64,000 bases of DNA from Pantoea brenneri (GCA_002095305.1 MIEI01000012.1:16947-80946); one strand, 5' to 3'; counted from the first letter of the stretch, positions 7,577 to 16,039 are shown. Numbers and translations are program-made. The notes: a model not told the origin generated them from the sequence alone.

Positions 7577-9129
7577 TATGAAAAGCTTTGAGGTAACTCA
7601 CCTTTACTAAACTTCTCTAAGAAATCTCTCGATAAAAAAAGTCTATTTTTTTCTTTGTCGATGGTTGAAAAATCAGAAATTATTGTATTAATAATTTTAT
7701 TCTTGAGTCTACACTGTAGTTTATTATTTTTATTTCTATATATGATGTTTTCCATCATCCTTTTTTTGGCGAGTTCAATTTTAGTGTCCTCAAAAAAGAA
7801 TAATAAAATCAACAAATCAGTTTGGATGGTCATGATTTCATGTTGAAAAGTTTTATAGATTTTTATAAGGCTCTCTTCCGGATTATCGTCAATCATAAGA
7901 AAGTATTTAGTGCGACCTGAGCGGGTTAATTTATTGCCAGAGTAGAATGTAACTATTTTTAGATAAGATAGATCAATACTTAATTCTAAATTGGAAAACC
8001 TAGGGATGATGTTTGAGAAGTTCATGTTCAAGTGTTCAAAGAAATCACACTTAATAAGAAGCTGATAATACTTATGATAATCGTTAAATATTCCACTTTG
8101 AGGATCGTTATCAAGTTCATTGAAAAAATCGCTCCATCTACGTAGCTCATTCTTACTTTCATTGTATGATTTATAAAAAAACATAGAATTTATTGCAATG
8201 AGCATTAGGATATCATAGGGGATAATGGAGCGAACGATATTAGTATACTTCTTCATCTCTGATTTGTTATTAGTGTTTTCACCAGAGTATTTTAAAAGGT
8301 GATAAACGATTCTCATGTAAGGACTGAGAATGTTTTTTGAAGTATTATTGTTTTTTTCGATTATTTTTTTCGCCAGCTCACCTTTTGATGAGATTAAGTT
8401 ATAGCAAAATTTAGTTATGTCCTTTGTTTTAGATATGAATGATAAATCTTCAGTAAGAGATAAGGTGTTTGATGAAGGAAAGTAGTGATATGTCTTATCC
8501 CCACAAGAATAATAGATTGTGCCAGGGTTTAATATTACATGCTCAGGATCTACAAGCGAATCTGAGCTGGGTAAGTAGTAGCAAATATTTCCACTAATAT
8601 TTTTAACAAGATCAACCTTTATTAAAATTTCATCATTGTGCAAGCAGAATTTGTAACCATCAACGGTTGCAAACTTCACTAGCCCTCTGATTATTGAATA
8701 AGATTCATAGCCTGAGCAGTTCAGAATATGATTAATTTCATACAAGCAATTATTTGCCGATATAATCTTTCCTAAATATCCATTGTGTTCTTGGAGTAGT
8801 ATGGAAAAATTTTTCTCGAAAGTTTCCTTAATATCTTTTTTGTGATTATTTTCAGCAGTTTCTTTGTTAGACTTTATAACTTCTGCTACTGATTTAACTG
8901 TGTAAAAACAGATCACAACTGTTGCTATAGCTGAAGCAAAGCCTCCTAAGGCTATTAATTTTTCAGATACTTTTGAAGTGATTATTATTAAAGACAATGT
9001 TGCTATAATTATTATTATGGTGCATAAGAATGCTGATTTTGCAGACTTTAGGAGGTTTTTGGCTGTTTGAGTTTTTGATTTATCTTTATTCCTAGAGGGG
9101 AATCGAATATTTGAATTTTTTTTCTTCAT
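7576..9129 (-). CDS. Membrane-anchored protein, candidate phage abortive-infection protein (putAbiC-like)
   Basis: A 517-residue protein with two hydrophobic segments near the N-terminus (about 33-52 and 58-80), then a charged stretch and FEKNFSILLQEHNGYLGKI, and a large cytoplasmic domain with no enzyme motif I can name. Two N-terminal membrane helices followed by a (F/K)F..LL..HN segment recall the putative AbiC family (PF16872), from memory only. The gene is strikingly AT-rich, with poly-Lys/Asn/Ile codons, against its GC-rich neighbours, and it runs opposite to the leading genes. Both point to recent acquisition, and a defence role fits the CBASS nearby. No strong ribosome site is visible before the ATG at 9129. 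Confidence 0.6.
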   Translation of the reverse strand: MKKKNSNIRFPSRNKDKSKTQTAKNLLKSAKSAFLCTIIIIIATLSLIIITSKVSEKLIALGGFASAIATVVICFYTVKSVAEVIKSNKETAENNHKKDIKETFEKNFSILLQEHNGYLGKIISANNCLYEINHILNCSGYESYSIIRGLVKFATVDGYKFCLHNDEILIKVDLVKNISGNICYYLPSSDSLVDPEHVILNPGTIYYSCGDKTYHYFPSSNTLSLTEDLSFISKTKDITKFCYNLISSKGELAKKIIEKNNNTSKNILSPYMRIVYHLLKYSGENTNNKSEMKKYTNIVRSIIPYDILMLIAINSMFFYKSYNESKNELRRWSDFFNELDNDPQSGIFNDYHKYYQLLIKCDFFEHLNMNFSNIIPRFSNLELSIDLSYLKIVTFYSGNKLTRSGRTKYFLMIDDNPEESLIKIYKTFQHEIMTIQTDLLILLFFFEDTKIELAKKRMMENIIYRNKNNKLQCRLKNKIINTIISDFSTIDKEKNRLFLSRDFLEKFSKGELPQSFS

Positions 9130-9288
9130 TTTATTTTTTCAAGGTTTGTTAGTTTTTGGTCTTTTTAAAACCTGCAGATATGATATGCGTCTATAAGTCT
9201 TTAGGTTTTTTTGGCGGTTTTATAGCATGCATAATGTCATTAATTATAGTTTGTTGCATGCGAGCCATATTGGCAACTAAATCATTTG
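9130..9288. other. AT-rich gap before the divergent leader
   Basis: These ~160 bases are as AT-rich as the adjacent minus-strand gene and probably carry its promoter. On the minus strand TATAAT and TATAAA boxes occur near 9250 and 9220, without a good -35 partner. Composition changes abruptly at about 9289, where the GC-rich repeated leader begins. Confidence 0.35.
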
Positions 9289-9796
9289 GCCCCCTTCGGC
9301 TCCTGCCCTGTCGGGCAGTCGTCGAGCCTCACTCCGCTAACCGGCAAAGCCGGTAAGCTCCGCCGAACCCGCAGGCGGTTTCGGGCCTGCCGGCTAGAGT
9401 CTGATGGCTAATGTCAACCCCTGCAACCGGCTAGCGCCGGTGCTTTCACCGCCCCGGCAGAGGGGCCGCCGCGGCTCCAGGGAGGATCGCCGGGCGTTCC
9501 CTGACGGCTTTTACGGCCTCCCGGCCCGGTCTTTCGCGGAGGGCTTTTCGTAGCACCGTCATCCGCCCTGCCGTATAGGTTCGCTTCGCCGTTCCTCGCC
9601 CGTTCGCACTCGCCATAAACCCGGCTCGCTTGCGCTGCGGCCTCCGGTGACGCCCATACTCCGGTCGTCTGCTGTTGCTCCTTTGCCCTTCGCCGCGAAA
9701 GGCCAGACCGGAAAGATAAAACCCGCGTCAGAGAAGGTCTTTTTCGGGTCCGCAGCGCGTGCTGCACCCACTCAGCCGGATTTAAGGAGCTATGCC
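9289..9796 (+). repeat. Long leader repeat, copy C (before the DUF4942-type methyltransferase gene)
   Basis: About 500 non-coding, GC-rich, hairpin-rich bases. This is a diverged copy of 13661-14157, with exact shared blocks in the same order. GGCCCCCTTCGGCTCC is at 9289 (other copy 13661), GCTTTCACCGCCCCGGCA at 9442 (13811), GTAGCACCG near 9550 (13928), and CGCGTCAGAGAAGG at 9724 (14086). GGCCAGACCGGAAAGA near 9701 also recurs. A 20-base block at 9624-9643 is shared with leader B. The gene start follows within 10 bases of AAGGAG. This is the best candidate for a leading-strand or folded-ssDNA regulatory element. Confidence 0.75.
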
Positions 9797-11476
9797 ATGC
9801 AAAACACACTCGTAAACGTCACCCCTGATGCGACAACCGACCGCACGCCGATCAACGCAGCCGGGGAAGTTATTACAGATACCTTTTTTGCACCCGTTGA
9901 AACTGACGTTATTGACGGCCTGTTAGGCCGCTATGGCTTGATGCACGCAAAATTAAAAAACATTTCGGCCACTGTACGCGAAGGCGAGAATGCCGATGCG
10001 GTTGAGTATTTTATGCGAGGCAACGTGCGCAATTCCCGGCTGCATATGCCGCCTGTGCGCGTCGTATTTGATTTGCCTGGCGCGGTAGCTTCCCTTAACG
10101 CTGATTTCTGGCAACAGGCGTTAAACCTGACTGACGTTTACGAGTATATGCCCAATGATCGCCGCAACGAGTGGAACAATCAGATCCACGAGATGAAAGC
10201 GCCGGATTTTGAGGAAAACGCCGTGCGCGCGACGCTTTCCGAACTGCTTTTCTCTCGTCAGAAATTTTTCTCCGAGCGTGTAGATGGCATTTTCCGCAGC
10301 CTGTCACGCAGCCACGTGACCAACCGCCCGGAAGGCTTCAGCAAACGCATGATTATCGAATGTATGTTTGATCAGTGGGGCATGTGTAACTACGAGCGCA
10401 CCGGCTACGTGGATGACCTGCGCAAAGTGATTGCGAAGTTCATGGGCCGCGATGCTACCGGCCTGAATACGACCAATAAAATTCTGAACATCGCGCGCGC
10501 CCGTTCGGGTGAGTGGGTTGCTATCGACGGCGGCGCACTGCGCGTAAAAGCCTTTCTGAAAGGCACTATTCATCTTGAAATCCATCCGGACATGGCCTGG
10601 CGCCTTAATGACATTCTGGCCTTCCTGCATCCGGCGGCCATCCCGGCGGATCACCGTCAAAAGCCGCGCACAAAGGTAAAAGGTTTTGATCTGCATTCGA
10701 ATCTGCTGCCTTTTTCTGTCCTGAGCGTACTCAGTGATCTGGAGACAGAACGCACCGAACCCTTAAAGCGCAACCGCTGGGAAGAACCGCGCCCGCCTGT
10801 CACTACTAATCCCTTTAACCGTCGTTTAAAAGGTTATTCGGATGAGAACAAGGCCGCACGTGCAGAAGCAGAAAAAGTGCTTATGAGCCTGGGCGGCGTA
10901 AAAATGAATATCAATGCTTTTACCTGGTTTGAGTTTGATTACGACCCGACAACGGCGCTTGAAGATGTCCAGCTTTCCGGCGCGCTGCCGGACCAGAAAA
11001 CACACCAGTTTTACCCGACCACGGGCGAACTCGCCGCGCAGCTGCTTAGCGAAGCGGATATCCGCGAGGGGGAAACCTGCCTGGAGCCGAGCGCGGGCAT
11101 GGGCGGACTTGCCGACCTGATGCCGAAGACCCAGACCACCTGCGTAGAGATTTCGCCGCTGCACTGCCGTGTACTGGAGGCAAAAGGGCACAATGTGATC
11201 GAAGCCGATTTCCTGCAATGGTCGCAGATGACGCCGCAGCGTTTTGACGTAGTAGTGATGAATCCGCCATACAGCGAAGGCCGGGCAGTAGCACACCTTA
11301 ACGCAGCGGCGGCACTGGTGAAGGACGGCGGACGCCTGGCGGCCATTCTGCCCGCTGGCAGTGACCGCAAAGACCTGCTGCCAGGCTGGGATTGCAACTG
11401 GTCTGCGCCGATTGAGGGCATGTTTGCGGGAACAGGGGTTCGTGTGGTTCGCCTGATGGCGTACAAGCCGGAATAA
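9797..11476 (+). CDS. DUF4942-type protein with C-terminal class I methyltransferase domain
   Basis: A 559-residue protein from the ATG at 9797, which follows AAGGAG at 9784; the open frame extends upstream into the leader but without a better start. The first ~280 residues match the DUF4942-like plasmid and phage domain (inference). The C-terminal ~170 residues are a SAM-dependent methyltransferase: motif I as LEPSAGMGGL near 429, an acidic ending near CVEISP, and the catalytic NPPY at about 489-492. NPPY is typical of N6-adenine or amino-group methylation. With the methyltransferase at 5738 it gives two modification enzymes in the leading region, and no cognate nuclease is visible. The target is unknown. 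Confidence 0.82.
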   Translation: MQNTLVNVTPDATTDRTPINAAGEVITDTFFAPVETDVIDGLLGRYGLMHAKLKNISATVREGENADAVEYFMRGNVRNSRLHMPPVRVVFDLPGAVASLNADFWQQALNLTDVYEYMPNDRRNEWNNQIHEMKAPDFEENAVRATLSELLFSRQKFFSERVDGIFRSLSRSHVTNRPEGFSKRMIIECMFDQWGMCNYERTGYVDDLRKVIAKFMGRDATGLNTTNKILNIARARSGEWVAIDGGALRVKAFLKGTIHLEIHPDMAWRLNDILAFLHPAAIPADHRQKPRTKVKGFDLHSNLLPFSVLSVLSDLETERTEPLKRNRWEEPRPPVTTNPFNRRLKGYSDENKAARAEAEKVLMSLGGVKMNINAFTWFEFDYDPTTALEDVQLSGALPDQKTHQFYPTTGELAAQLLSEADIREGETCLEPSAGMGGLADLMPKTQTTCVEISPLHCRVLEAKGHNVIEADFLQWSQMTPQRFDVVVMNPPYSEGRAVAHLNAAAALVKDGGRLAAILPAGSDRKDLLPGWDCNWSAPIEGMFAGTGVRVVRLMAYKPE

Positions 11477-11571
11477 CCATCTAGCCCGGCTGGCAGGGTT
11501 GACCCTTGCCGGATACCTCTCCGGCCCGATAATCGGCCGGAGCCACGAACCGCGAAACAGAGCAAAATATT

Positions 11572-12018
11572 ATGATCCGGGAAGAACAATTTACCCCCAA
11601 TGCAATTCAGGCGTTTTCAGGCTGCGACCTTGAAGAACTGAGCGAACACGGAGAAGCCGTACGCCTTCGCATGTGCGGCCTGGTACACAGCGCGCTGAAT
11701 CTGCCTGATAGCTGGCGCATGGACTGCGAGATGCGCGGGGAATGGGGCGGGGCCTATCCCATCCATCTGCGACTGACGCAGCCAGAAATGGAAGAGATTG
11801 CCGTCGAGCTGGTCAGCCCGTCTGCCTGCTGGCCCGCATGGTGTGCGGTAGTTGGAGACAGTCGCACCCGCAGCCGTCTGCGCCTGTATGTCAGCGACCA
11901 GCTTGATCCGATGGCACTACAGGCAAAACTTTCAGTAATTGCTGAGTACACGCGTGCAGGCTTTACAGGAGCTGGTGAGCTTGTCGCCGCGATGAAAATG
12001 GGAGGACACGCCGCATGA
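11572..12018 (+). CDS. Hypothetical protein
   Basis: A 148-residue protein that I do not recognise. It is rich in acidic residues and tryptophan and has no signal peptide or membrane helix. It starts at an ATG 95 bases behind the methyltransferase gene; the intervening bases include an inverted GCCGGAT/ATCGGCC stretch. Its last codons overlap the start of the next gene as ATGA, so the two are translationally coupled and probably work together. Confidence 0.7.
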   Translation: MIREEQFTPNAIQAFSGCDLEELSEHGEAVRLRMCGLVHSALNLPDSWRMDCEMRGEWGGAYPIHLRLTQPEMEEIAVELVSPSACWPAWCAVVGDSRTRSRLRLYVSDQLDPMALQAKLSVIAEYTRAGFTGAGELVAAMKMGGHAA

Positions 12019-12770
12019 TCCCATCCTCACAGGCACTGGTGCCGTTGTTGCCAGAACGACAGGCCGCACTTCAGGCAATCGCAGCCGTAGAGCACGCACA
12101 GCAGCGTGGAACGCGACTTGCCCGCCATCCCTACGCGGCCGCGTTTATGAAGCAGTTGAGCGGTGAGAGCCGCATCAGCGTCCGGGCGCTGAACCGTATC
12201 AGAGGCATTTATCTGCGGCCGCGTGAGAAGCGTGCGCCGCTTCCAGAATGGGAAAGCGCCCTGGATGTGTTTCTCAGAACGGCAGATGATGTGTGTCCGC
12301 TGCCGCTGCCGGGAGAACTTGCGACGATATTGTTTCCTGAAGCCGCTTTCCGCCGCTCAGAACGTGCTGAACATGCAGCACAAAAAAGTGTGAGCCGTGT
12401 AGTGCGGCGTGAAAGGCAGGCGGAGGACTATCGGGCGCGCCAGCAGGAAAATCGCATCTGCCAGGCAGAAACAGAGCTGGCTTTCCGAACGCCTGATACG
12501 CTACGCAGCTGGTTTAATGCCTGGTGTGACTTCGTGCCAGAACACGATCTGAAAAATATGATTAGGACCTGGTCGCGCCGGTTTCCGTCGCTGGCCGGAC
12601 TTGAAACCCTTCAGTTGTACTCTCCGGATGCAGCATGTGACGTAGCCTGGGAGATACAACAGCGCTTGCCGCACATCGGCACCATGCAGCGTGAAATGAA
12701 TCGTTGGCTGATACCAAACAAATTACAACGGCCTGGCGTGAAAAAAGAAGATAAAACTGTTTCCTCATGA
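12015..12770 (+). CDS. Hypothetical protein with a central charged helix
   Basis: A 251-residue protein that I do not recognise. It starts MIPSSQALVPLLPERQ and holds a long Arg/Glu/Gln-rich helical stretch (about 115-155), likely a coiled coil, then a more hydrophobic C-terminal domain. It overlaps the preceding gene by four bases (ATGA). Its TGA (12768-12770) lies inside the inverted repeat that precedes higB. No catalytic motif is visible. Confidence 0.7.
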   Translation: MIPSSQALVPLLPERQAALQAIAAVEHAQQRGTRLARHPYAAAFMKQLSGESRISVRALNRIRGIYLRPREKRAPLPEWESALDVFLRTADDVCPLPLPGELATILFPEAAFRRSERAEHAAQKSVSRVVRRERQAEDYRARQQENRICQAETELAFRTPDTLRSWFNAWCDFVPEHDLKNMIRTWSRRFPSLAGLETLQLYSPDAACDVAWEIQQRLPHIGTMQREMNRWLIPNKLQRPGVKKEDKTVSS

Positions 12771-12794
12771 GAAACACATGCTATAATGTTTCTC
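12769..12794 (+). promoter_or_regulatory. higBA promoter and probable HigA operator
   Basis: A perfect 7-bp inverted repeat, GAGAAAC at 12769-12775 and GTTTCTC at 12788-12794, encloses a consensus -10 box TATAAT at 12782-12787. Such a repeat over the -10 is the classic layout for autorepression by a HigA-type antitoxin. The -35 is weak (around 12759-12765). Confidence 0.65.
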
Positions 12795-12817
12795 AAGACG
12801 AAACACGGAGCACTATC

Positions 12818-13099
12818 GTGATAAAGAGCTGGAAGCATAAGGGTTTACAGAAACTTTTTGAGAAAGGTGATGTGAGCGGTGTACAGTCGAAAGATGCTGA
12901 ACGCATCAGGCTTCGCCTGCTGGTGATTGATGAAGCAGTATCGACGGATGAATTTAAAAACTATCCGGGCTTTCACTTCCATCCTCTGAAAGGGGATCGA
13001 AAGAATCTTTATTCAATTACGGTAAGAGCTAACTGGCGCATTACGTTCGAATTTAAAGACGGTGATGCTTACATTCTCAACCTGGAGGACTATCACTGA
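12818..13099 (+). CDS. higB: HigB-type toxin of the RelE superfamily
   Basis: A 93-residue protein from GTG at 12818, placed after ACGGAG with seven bases of spacing; an upstream ATG at 12767 would put the promoter inside the gene and is unlikely. Family features are IKSWKHKGLQKLFEKG at the start, FHPLKGDRKNLYSI in the middle, and NWRITFEFKDGDAYILNLEDYH at the end. HigB toxins cleave mRNA on the ribosome. The stop overlaps the ATG of higA (TGATG), the usual toxin-first order of hig modules. It probably stabilises the plasmid. Confidence 0.93.
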   Translation: MIKSWKHKGLQKLFEKGDVSGVQSKDAERIRLRLLVIDEAVSTDEFKNYPGFHFHPLKGDRKNLYSITVRANWRITFEFKDGDAYILNLEDYH

Positions 13100-13416
13100 T
13101 GGCCATGTTTAATCCGCCGCATCCTGGCGGCCTGATCACCGAGTACATTGAAGATAATAACATTGGCCTGCGCGTGCTGGCTAAAGAGCTGGGCGTATCA
13201 GCTTCGGCGCTTAGCAAGGTCGCCAGCGGTAAGGCATCAGTCAGCCCTGAAATGGCGGTGAGACTGGAGGCAGGGCTGGGTATTGCGGCGCGCCTCTGGT
13301 TATCCATGCAGGCTGCCTGCGATCTGCATAAAGCACGTGAAAATACGGACGTTTCTGGGGTGCATCTGCATCCGGGTATGCTGGCCGCTTACGCAGAAGA
13401 ACGGCCGGGCAAGTAA
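13099..13416 (+). CDS. higA: HigA-type antitoxin, XRE-family DNA-binding protein
   Basis: A 105-residue protein with the family start MFNPPHPGGLITEYI and a helix-turn-helix at about 25-60 (LRVLAKELGVSASALSKVASGKASVSPEMAVRLE). It neutralises HigB and should repress the promoter through the inverted repeat at 12769-12794. The start is coupled to higB by TGATG. A second ATG two codons on (MFNPPHPG) is the more usual family start. A strong hairpin terminator follows. Confidence 0.93.
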   Translation: MAMFNPPHPGGLITEYIEDNNIGLRVLAKELGVSASALSKVASGKASVSPEMAVRLEAGLGIAARLWLSMQAACDLHKARENTDVSGVHLHPGMLAAYAEERPGK

Positions 13417-13437
13417 ACACCGCAACGCAACTCATAG

Positions 13438-13462
13438 ACCGCGCCGTATGGCGCGGTTTTTC
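13438..13462 (+). terminator. Rho-independent terminator after higA
   Basis: ACCGCGCC (13438-13445) pairs perfectly with GGCGCGGT (13450-13457) around GTAT, followed by a T-run. It ends the higBA unit. Confidence 0.85.
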
Positions 13463-13660
13463 TATGCATTGTATGCCGGCATCGGAACGGCAACACCGCC
13501 GCCCTGCGGGCAGGGAATAGCCGGTGCTGCCGCACCGGCCGTTCCCGTCAGGCCGCTTATATCCTTCGTACGACTCCCTTAATCTGCACCGGTAATTCTC
13601 AGATCAGCTATTTCTTTCCGTCGTCAATAAAGTCGCATTAACAGCAACAGCAACAGCGTG
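13463..13660. other. Gap with a GC hairpin, no gene
   Basis: No gene is visible. A strong hairpin (GCCGGTGC paired with GCACCGGC near 13523-13543) is followed by an AT-richer stretch with a short CAACAG-like triplet repeat near 13643-13657. The repeated leader begins directly afterwards. Confidence 0.4.
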
Positions 13661-14157
13661 GGCCCCCTTCGGCTCCCCGGCAAGCCGGGTCGTCGAGCCC
13701 TATGTCGCTAACCGGCAAGCCGGCAAGCGCCACCGAACCCCTGCGGGTTTCGGCCGCAAGCGGTTTCGGTCTGATGTCCAAAGTCAAAGGCTGCTGCCGG
13801 CTTCGCCGACGCTTTCACCGCCCCGGCAAACCCCGCCGGGACTTTAAGGCCAGCCCGCAGGGCGGGCTGAAACATTCCTTCTGACGCTTCCCTGCCTTCC
13901 GGCCAGCCCTTGCGCGGAGGGCTGGTCGTAGCACCGCCGGTTCAGGCAAAAAGGGGTGAAATACACGCCGAAAAAAACTTTTTGCGAAAGGCCTCAAAAA
14001 CTTTTTGTCGTCGCCCCTTTATGCCTTCACTTCGTCGTTGCTCCTTTGCCCTTGCCGCGAAAGGCCAGACCGGAAAGAAAAAGACCGCGTCAGAGAAGGG
14101 CTTTTCGGGCACCGCGCGGCGGTCAGCCGGATCATTAATTTCAGACAGGAGCACATC
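13661..14157 (+). repeat. Long leader repeat, copy D
   Basis: The second copy of the ~500-bp leader seen at 9289-9796, with the same blocks in order and no coding capacity. It differs by carrying a near-palindromic CAAAAACTTTTTG that occurs twice (near 13975 and 13998). As with copy C, it ends just before a plus-strand leading-region gene, after ACAGGAGCACATC. Confidence 0.75.
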
Positions 14158-14697
14158 ATGACTTCAACCCCGACGGGCACCACTACCGAAATGCGCTGCG
14201 TAGCGGCGCTGGGCGACGGTGCATTTACGCGCGAGCAAGCCGTTATTGTAACTTCCGCTTTCAGCAACGTCTTAATTGAGGACGATCAGGGCAGCCACTT
14301 CCGTCTGGTCGTGCGTGAGCCGTCAGGGGAGCTTATCTGGCGCGCGTTTAGTTTTGAACATGATGCGGGCTACTGGCTGCGTAAGTACATCAACAGTCGG
14401 GGCCTGGTGCAGCCCTTGAATGAGCAGCTGAAGGCGCTAACGGATCTCAATGAGGTTCCTATGACGCTCACACAGCGCCGGGATTTAATGGCTCAAATAC
14501 TGAATGACTTAGCCAGTGCGGTCGTGCAGCGAGTTCCGGAAAATTCGGTTGTGCTTCCTACTGAGGTGTCAGAAGTCTGGGCAGATGCGGGCCGTATCGC
14601 GCTGGCACATTTCGGGCTTAAGGGTGAAAAAGCATGGTTCAGCGCAAGTCAATGGCTAACCTCAGAACTGGAGCAGAACGGCAATATACAGGCGTAA
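14158..14697 (+). CDS. Hypothetical leading-region protein
   Basis: A 179-residue protein that I do not recognise. The ATG at 14158 follows ACAGGAG; upstream in-frame starts lie inside the repeated leader and are rejected. The sequence is acidic and soluble, with a compact N-terminal part ([20 protein letters not shown]) and a helical C-terminal part. The long leader shared with the DUF4942 methyltransferase gene suggests joint timing, perhaps an early antirestriction or establishment role; this is inference from position. Confidence 0.65.
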   Translation: MTSTPTGTTTEMRCVAALGDGAFTREQAVIVTSAFSNVLIEDDQGSHFRLVVREPSGELIWRAFSFEHDAGYWLRKYINSRGLVQPLNEQLKALTDLNEVPMTLTQRRDLMAQILNDLASAVVQRVPENSVVLPTEVSEVWADAGRIALAHFGLKGEKAWFSASQWLTSELEQNGNIQA

Positions 14698-14751
14698 AAA
14701 AAGCAGGGTTACCCCTGCTTATTCCACGGCAACCAGTCCTACCTGGTTGCC
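14698..14751 (+). terminator. Two consecutive hairpins after the 14158 gene
   Basis: AGCAGGG (14702-14708) pairs with CCCTGCT (14713-14719), and GGCAACCAG (14728-14736) with CTGGTTGCC (14743-14751). Neither has a strong U-run on the plus strand. The A-run before the first would serve minus-strand termination. Confidence 0.5.
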
Positions 14752-14781
14752 TTATCAAAACCAGACTCTCAGGAGAGTTAT

Positions 14782-14931
14782 ATGATTTTTGACCCGCAAA
14801 TCGTCGCACATGCAATGCTGTTTGTAAATGCTTTACGCTCCGGTCAGATGGCCCACGTTCCGGCGATGCCGTTTGCTATGTGGCAGCAATTTATCACGAC
14901 CGTTAATGCTGCTCTGGAGAAAAATGCATGA
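14782..14931 (+). CDS. Small hypothetical protein (49 residues)
   Basis: The frame starts ATGATTTTTGACCCGCAA, seven bases behind CAGGAG, and ends with TGA at 14929-14931. The translation begins MIFDPQIVAHAMLFVNALR and ends ITTVNAALEKNA. The ribosome site is good and the frame overlaps the next gene by eight bases, so it is probably translated and coupled to it. The function is unknown. Confidence 0.55.
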   Translation: MIFDPQIVAHAMLFVNALRSGQMAHVPAMPFAMWQQFITTVNAALEKNA

Positions 14932-15508
14932 GTACTACAACCCCTTTGAGCTTTTCCGTCACACCGTCACACCGTCACGCGTGACACAGAATGACATCAT
15001 TCGCGTGCTGGGCGAGTACACGTTTATTCGTCTGGATAATGGCGACGAAGCCTTTTTCCATTGCGGTAACTGGATTACCGGCGCAGATGCTTCATGTGGT
15101 GAACCTTCAGTTTTAGATCTCGCGCAGAGCATGGCACGTGCGGGATGTAAATCACTGCGATTCGTCGAACTTCCGGTGCCTGACGATGAGGACTGGAACT
15201 GGAATGATGTGGTAGAAAAGTTAGTTAACACATCATTAACGCGTGAAGTGCGTGGCGAACTGATTGTTACATGCAGCGGCAATGCCCGCCACGGACGCGG
15301 CATTCATATCTGTTGTGACCCATTATTGAGCGGGATCAACAATAACCTCTGGTTTCCCCTAAACGATGCAGAAGACTGGCATACAGGAATCGAACGCATT
15401 CTGACCATGAACGGCATTGCGGAGAATGTTGTGCGGCTGGAACCGCTGCGTGACGGGCTGGAGTACAGCGATTTTAAGGTTGTCTATAACCAAAAGGTCT
15501 TCGACTGA
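14924..15508 (+). CDS. Hypothetical protein
   Basis: A 194-residue protein from ATG CAT GAG TAC at 14924, behind CTGGAG; upstream starts would run through the preceding small gene. It is soluble and acidic, with an N-terminal half like a small beta fold (YTFIRLDNGDEAFFHCGNWI) and several conserved-looking cysteines and histidines (HGRGIHICCDP). I cannot name a family. It is the last plus-strand gene before oriT and so among the first to enter a recipient. Confidence 0.68.
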   Translation: MHEYYNPFELFRHTVTPSRVTQNDIIRVLGEYTFIRLDNGDEAFFHCGNWITGADASCGEPSVLDLAQSMARAGCKSLRFVELPVPDDEDWNWNDVVEKLVNTSLTREVRGELIVTCSGNARHGRGIHICCDPLLSGINNNLWFPLNDAEDWHTGIERILTMNGIAENVVRLEPLRDGLEYSDFKVVYNQKVFD

Positions 15509-15551
15509 TACTTTTTGTGGCCGAATAAAACTGGCCTTTTAACCGATGTAA

Positions 15552-15590
15552 AACTATCCGGCAAGGAAATATAACTCCTGCCGGATAGTT
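15552..15590. terminator. Bidirectional terminator between convergent genes
   Basis: AACTATCCGGCA (15552-15563) pairs perfectly with TGCCGGATAGTT (15579-15590). T-rich bases follow on the plus strand and an A-rich flank serves the minus strand. It separates two convergent genes. Confidence 0.8.
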
Positions 15591-15593
15591 TAT

Positions 15594-15914
15594 TTATGCC
15601 GTTTTGCCTTCATGCGAGTTAGTTCTAATCTGTGCCGGTTCTGCCTTACGAGACTGGCGTCTTTTTTTACCACTGCCTTCGTTTATCACACCAGAAATTG
15701 CTTTCTCACTGAATCGAAACTCCATCGCATCCAGTGCCGATTTAATATCCGCCACTGTGTAACCTTTCTCTTTTGCCAGTACAAGAATGGTATCTTTCAG
15801 ATTTTCCAGTGCCCCATCACGCGTAATGCGCTGAGGTGTCAAATCTGGAAGATTTTCCAGTTTCCTGCGAGCCTCATCGAGTTGGTCTTGTGTAAAAAAA
15901 TTACCTGCCGCCAT
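15594..15914 (-). CDS. Probable accessory mobilization protein (MobC/TraK-like) beside oriT
   Basis: A 106-residue protein divergent from nikA across the oriT gap. The N-terminus is helical (FFTQDQLDEARRKLENL). A central segment, LKDTILVLAKEKGYTVADIKSALDAM, resembles the small helix-turn-helix domains of accessory relaxosome proteins such as TraK of RP4. The C-terminus is strongly basic (GKKRRQSRKAEPAQIRT), which suits DNA binding. A small gene beside oriT and divergent from the relaxase operon is typical of MobC/TraK proteins. The family is inferred from location and shape, not from a diagnostic motif. Confidence 0.6.
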   Translation of the reverse strand: MAAGNFFTQDQLDEARRKLENLPDLTPQRITRDGALENLKDTILVLAKEKGYTVADIKSALDAMEFRFSEKAISGVINEGSGKKRRQSRKAEPAQIRTNSHEGKTA

Positions 15915-16039
15915 GTCATTCGTTCTCTTCTATTTGGGAAAGTATGATTTTGCTAGATTTCAGTGGCAATTTCCAGACCCATACCCCCTATGACGCTGGT
16001 TTACTTCTAATCAGCCAAGTGGCAAAATAGCTTTAGTTG

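Noticed and set aside
9414..9809. 131-codon minus-strand frame
   Set aside because: It lies in the GC-rich repeated leader, is not preserved in the other copy, and has no ribosome site.
13815..13997. Short frames on both strands in leader D
   Set aside because: Frames are not conserved between leaders C and D, so the conserved element is not a protein.
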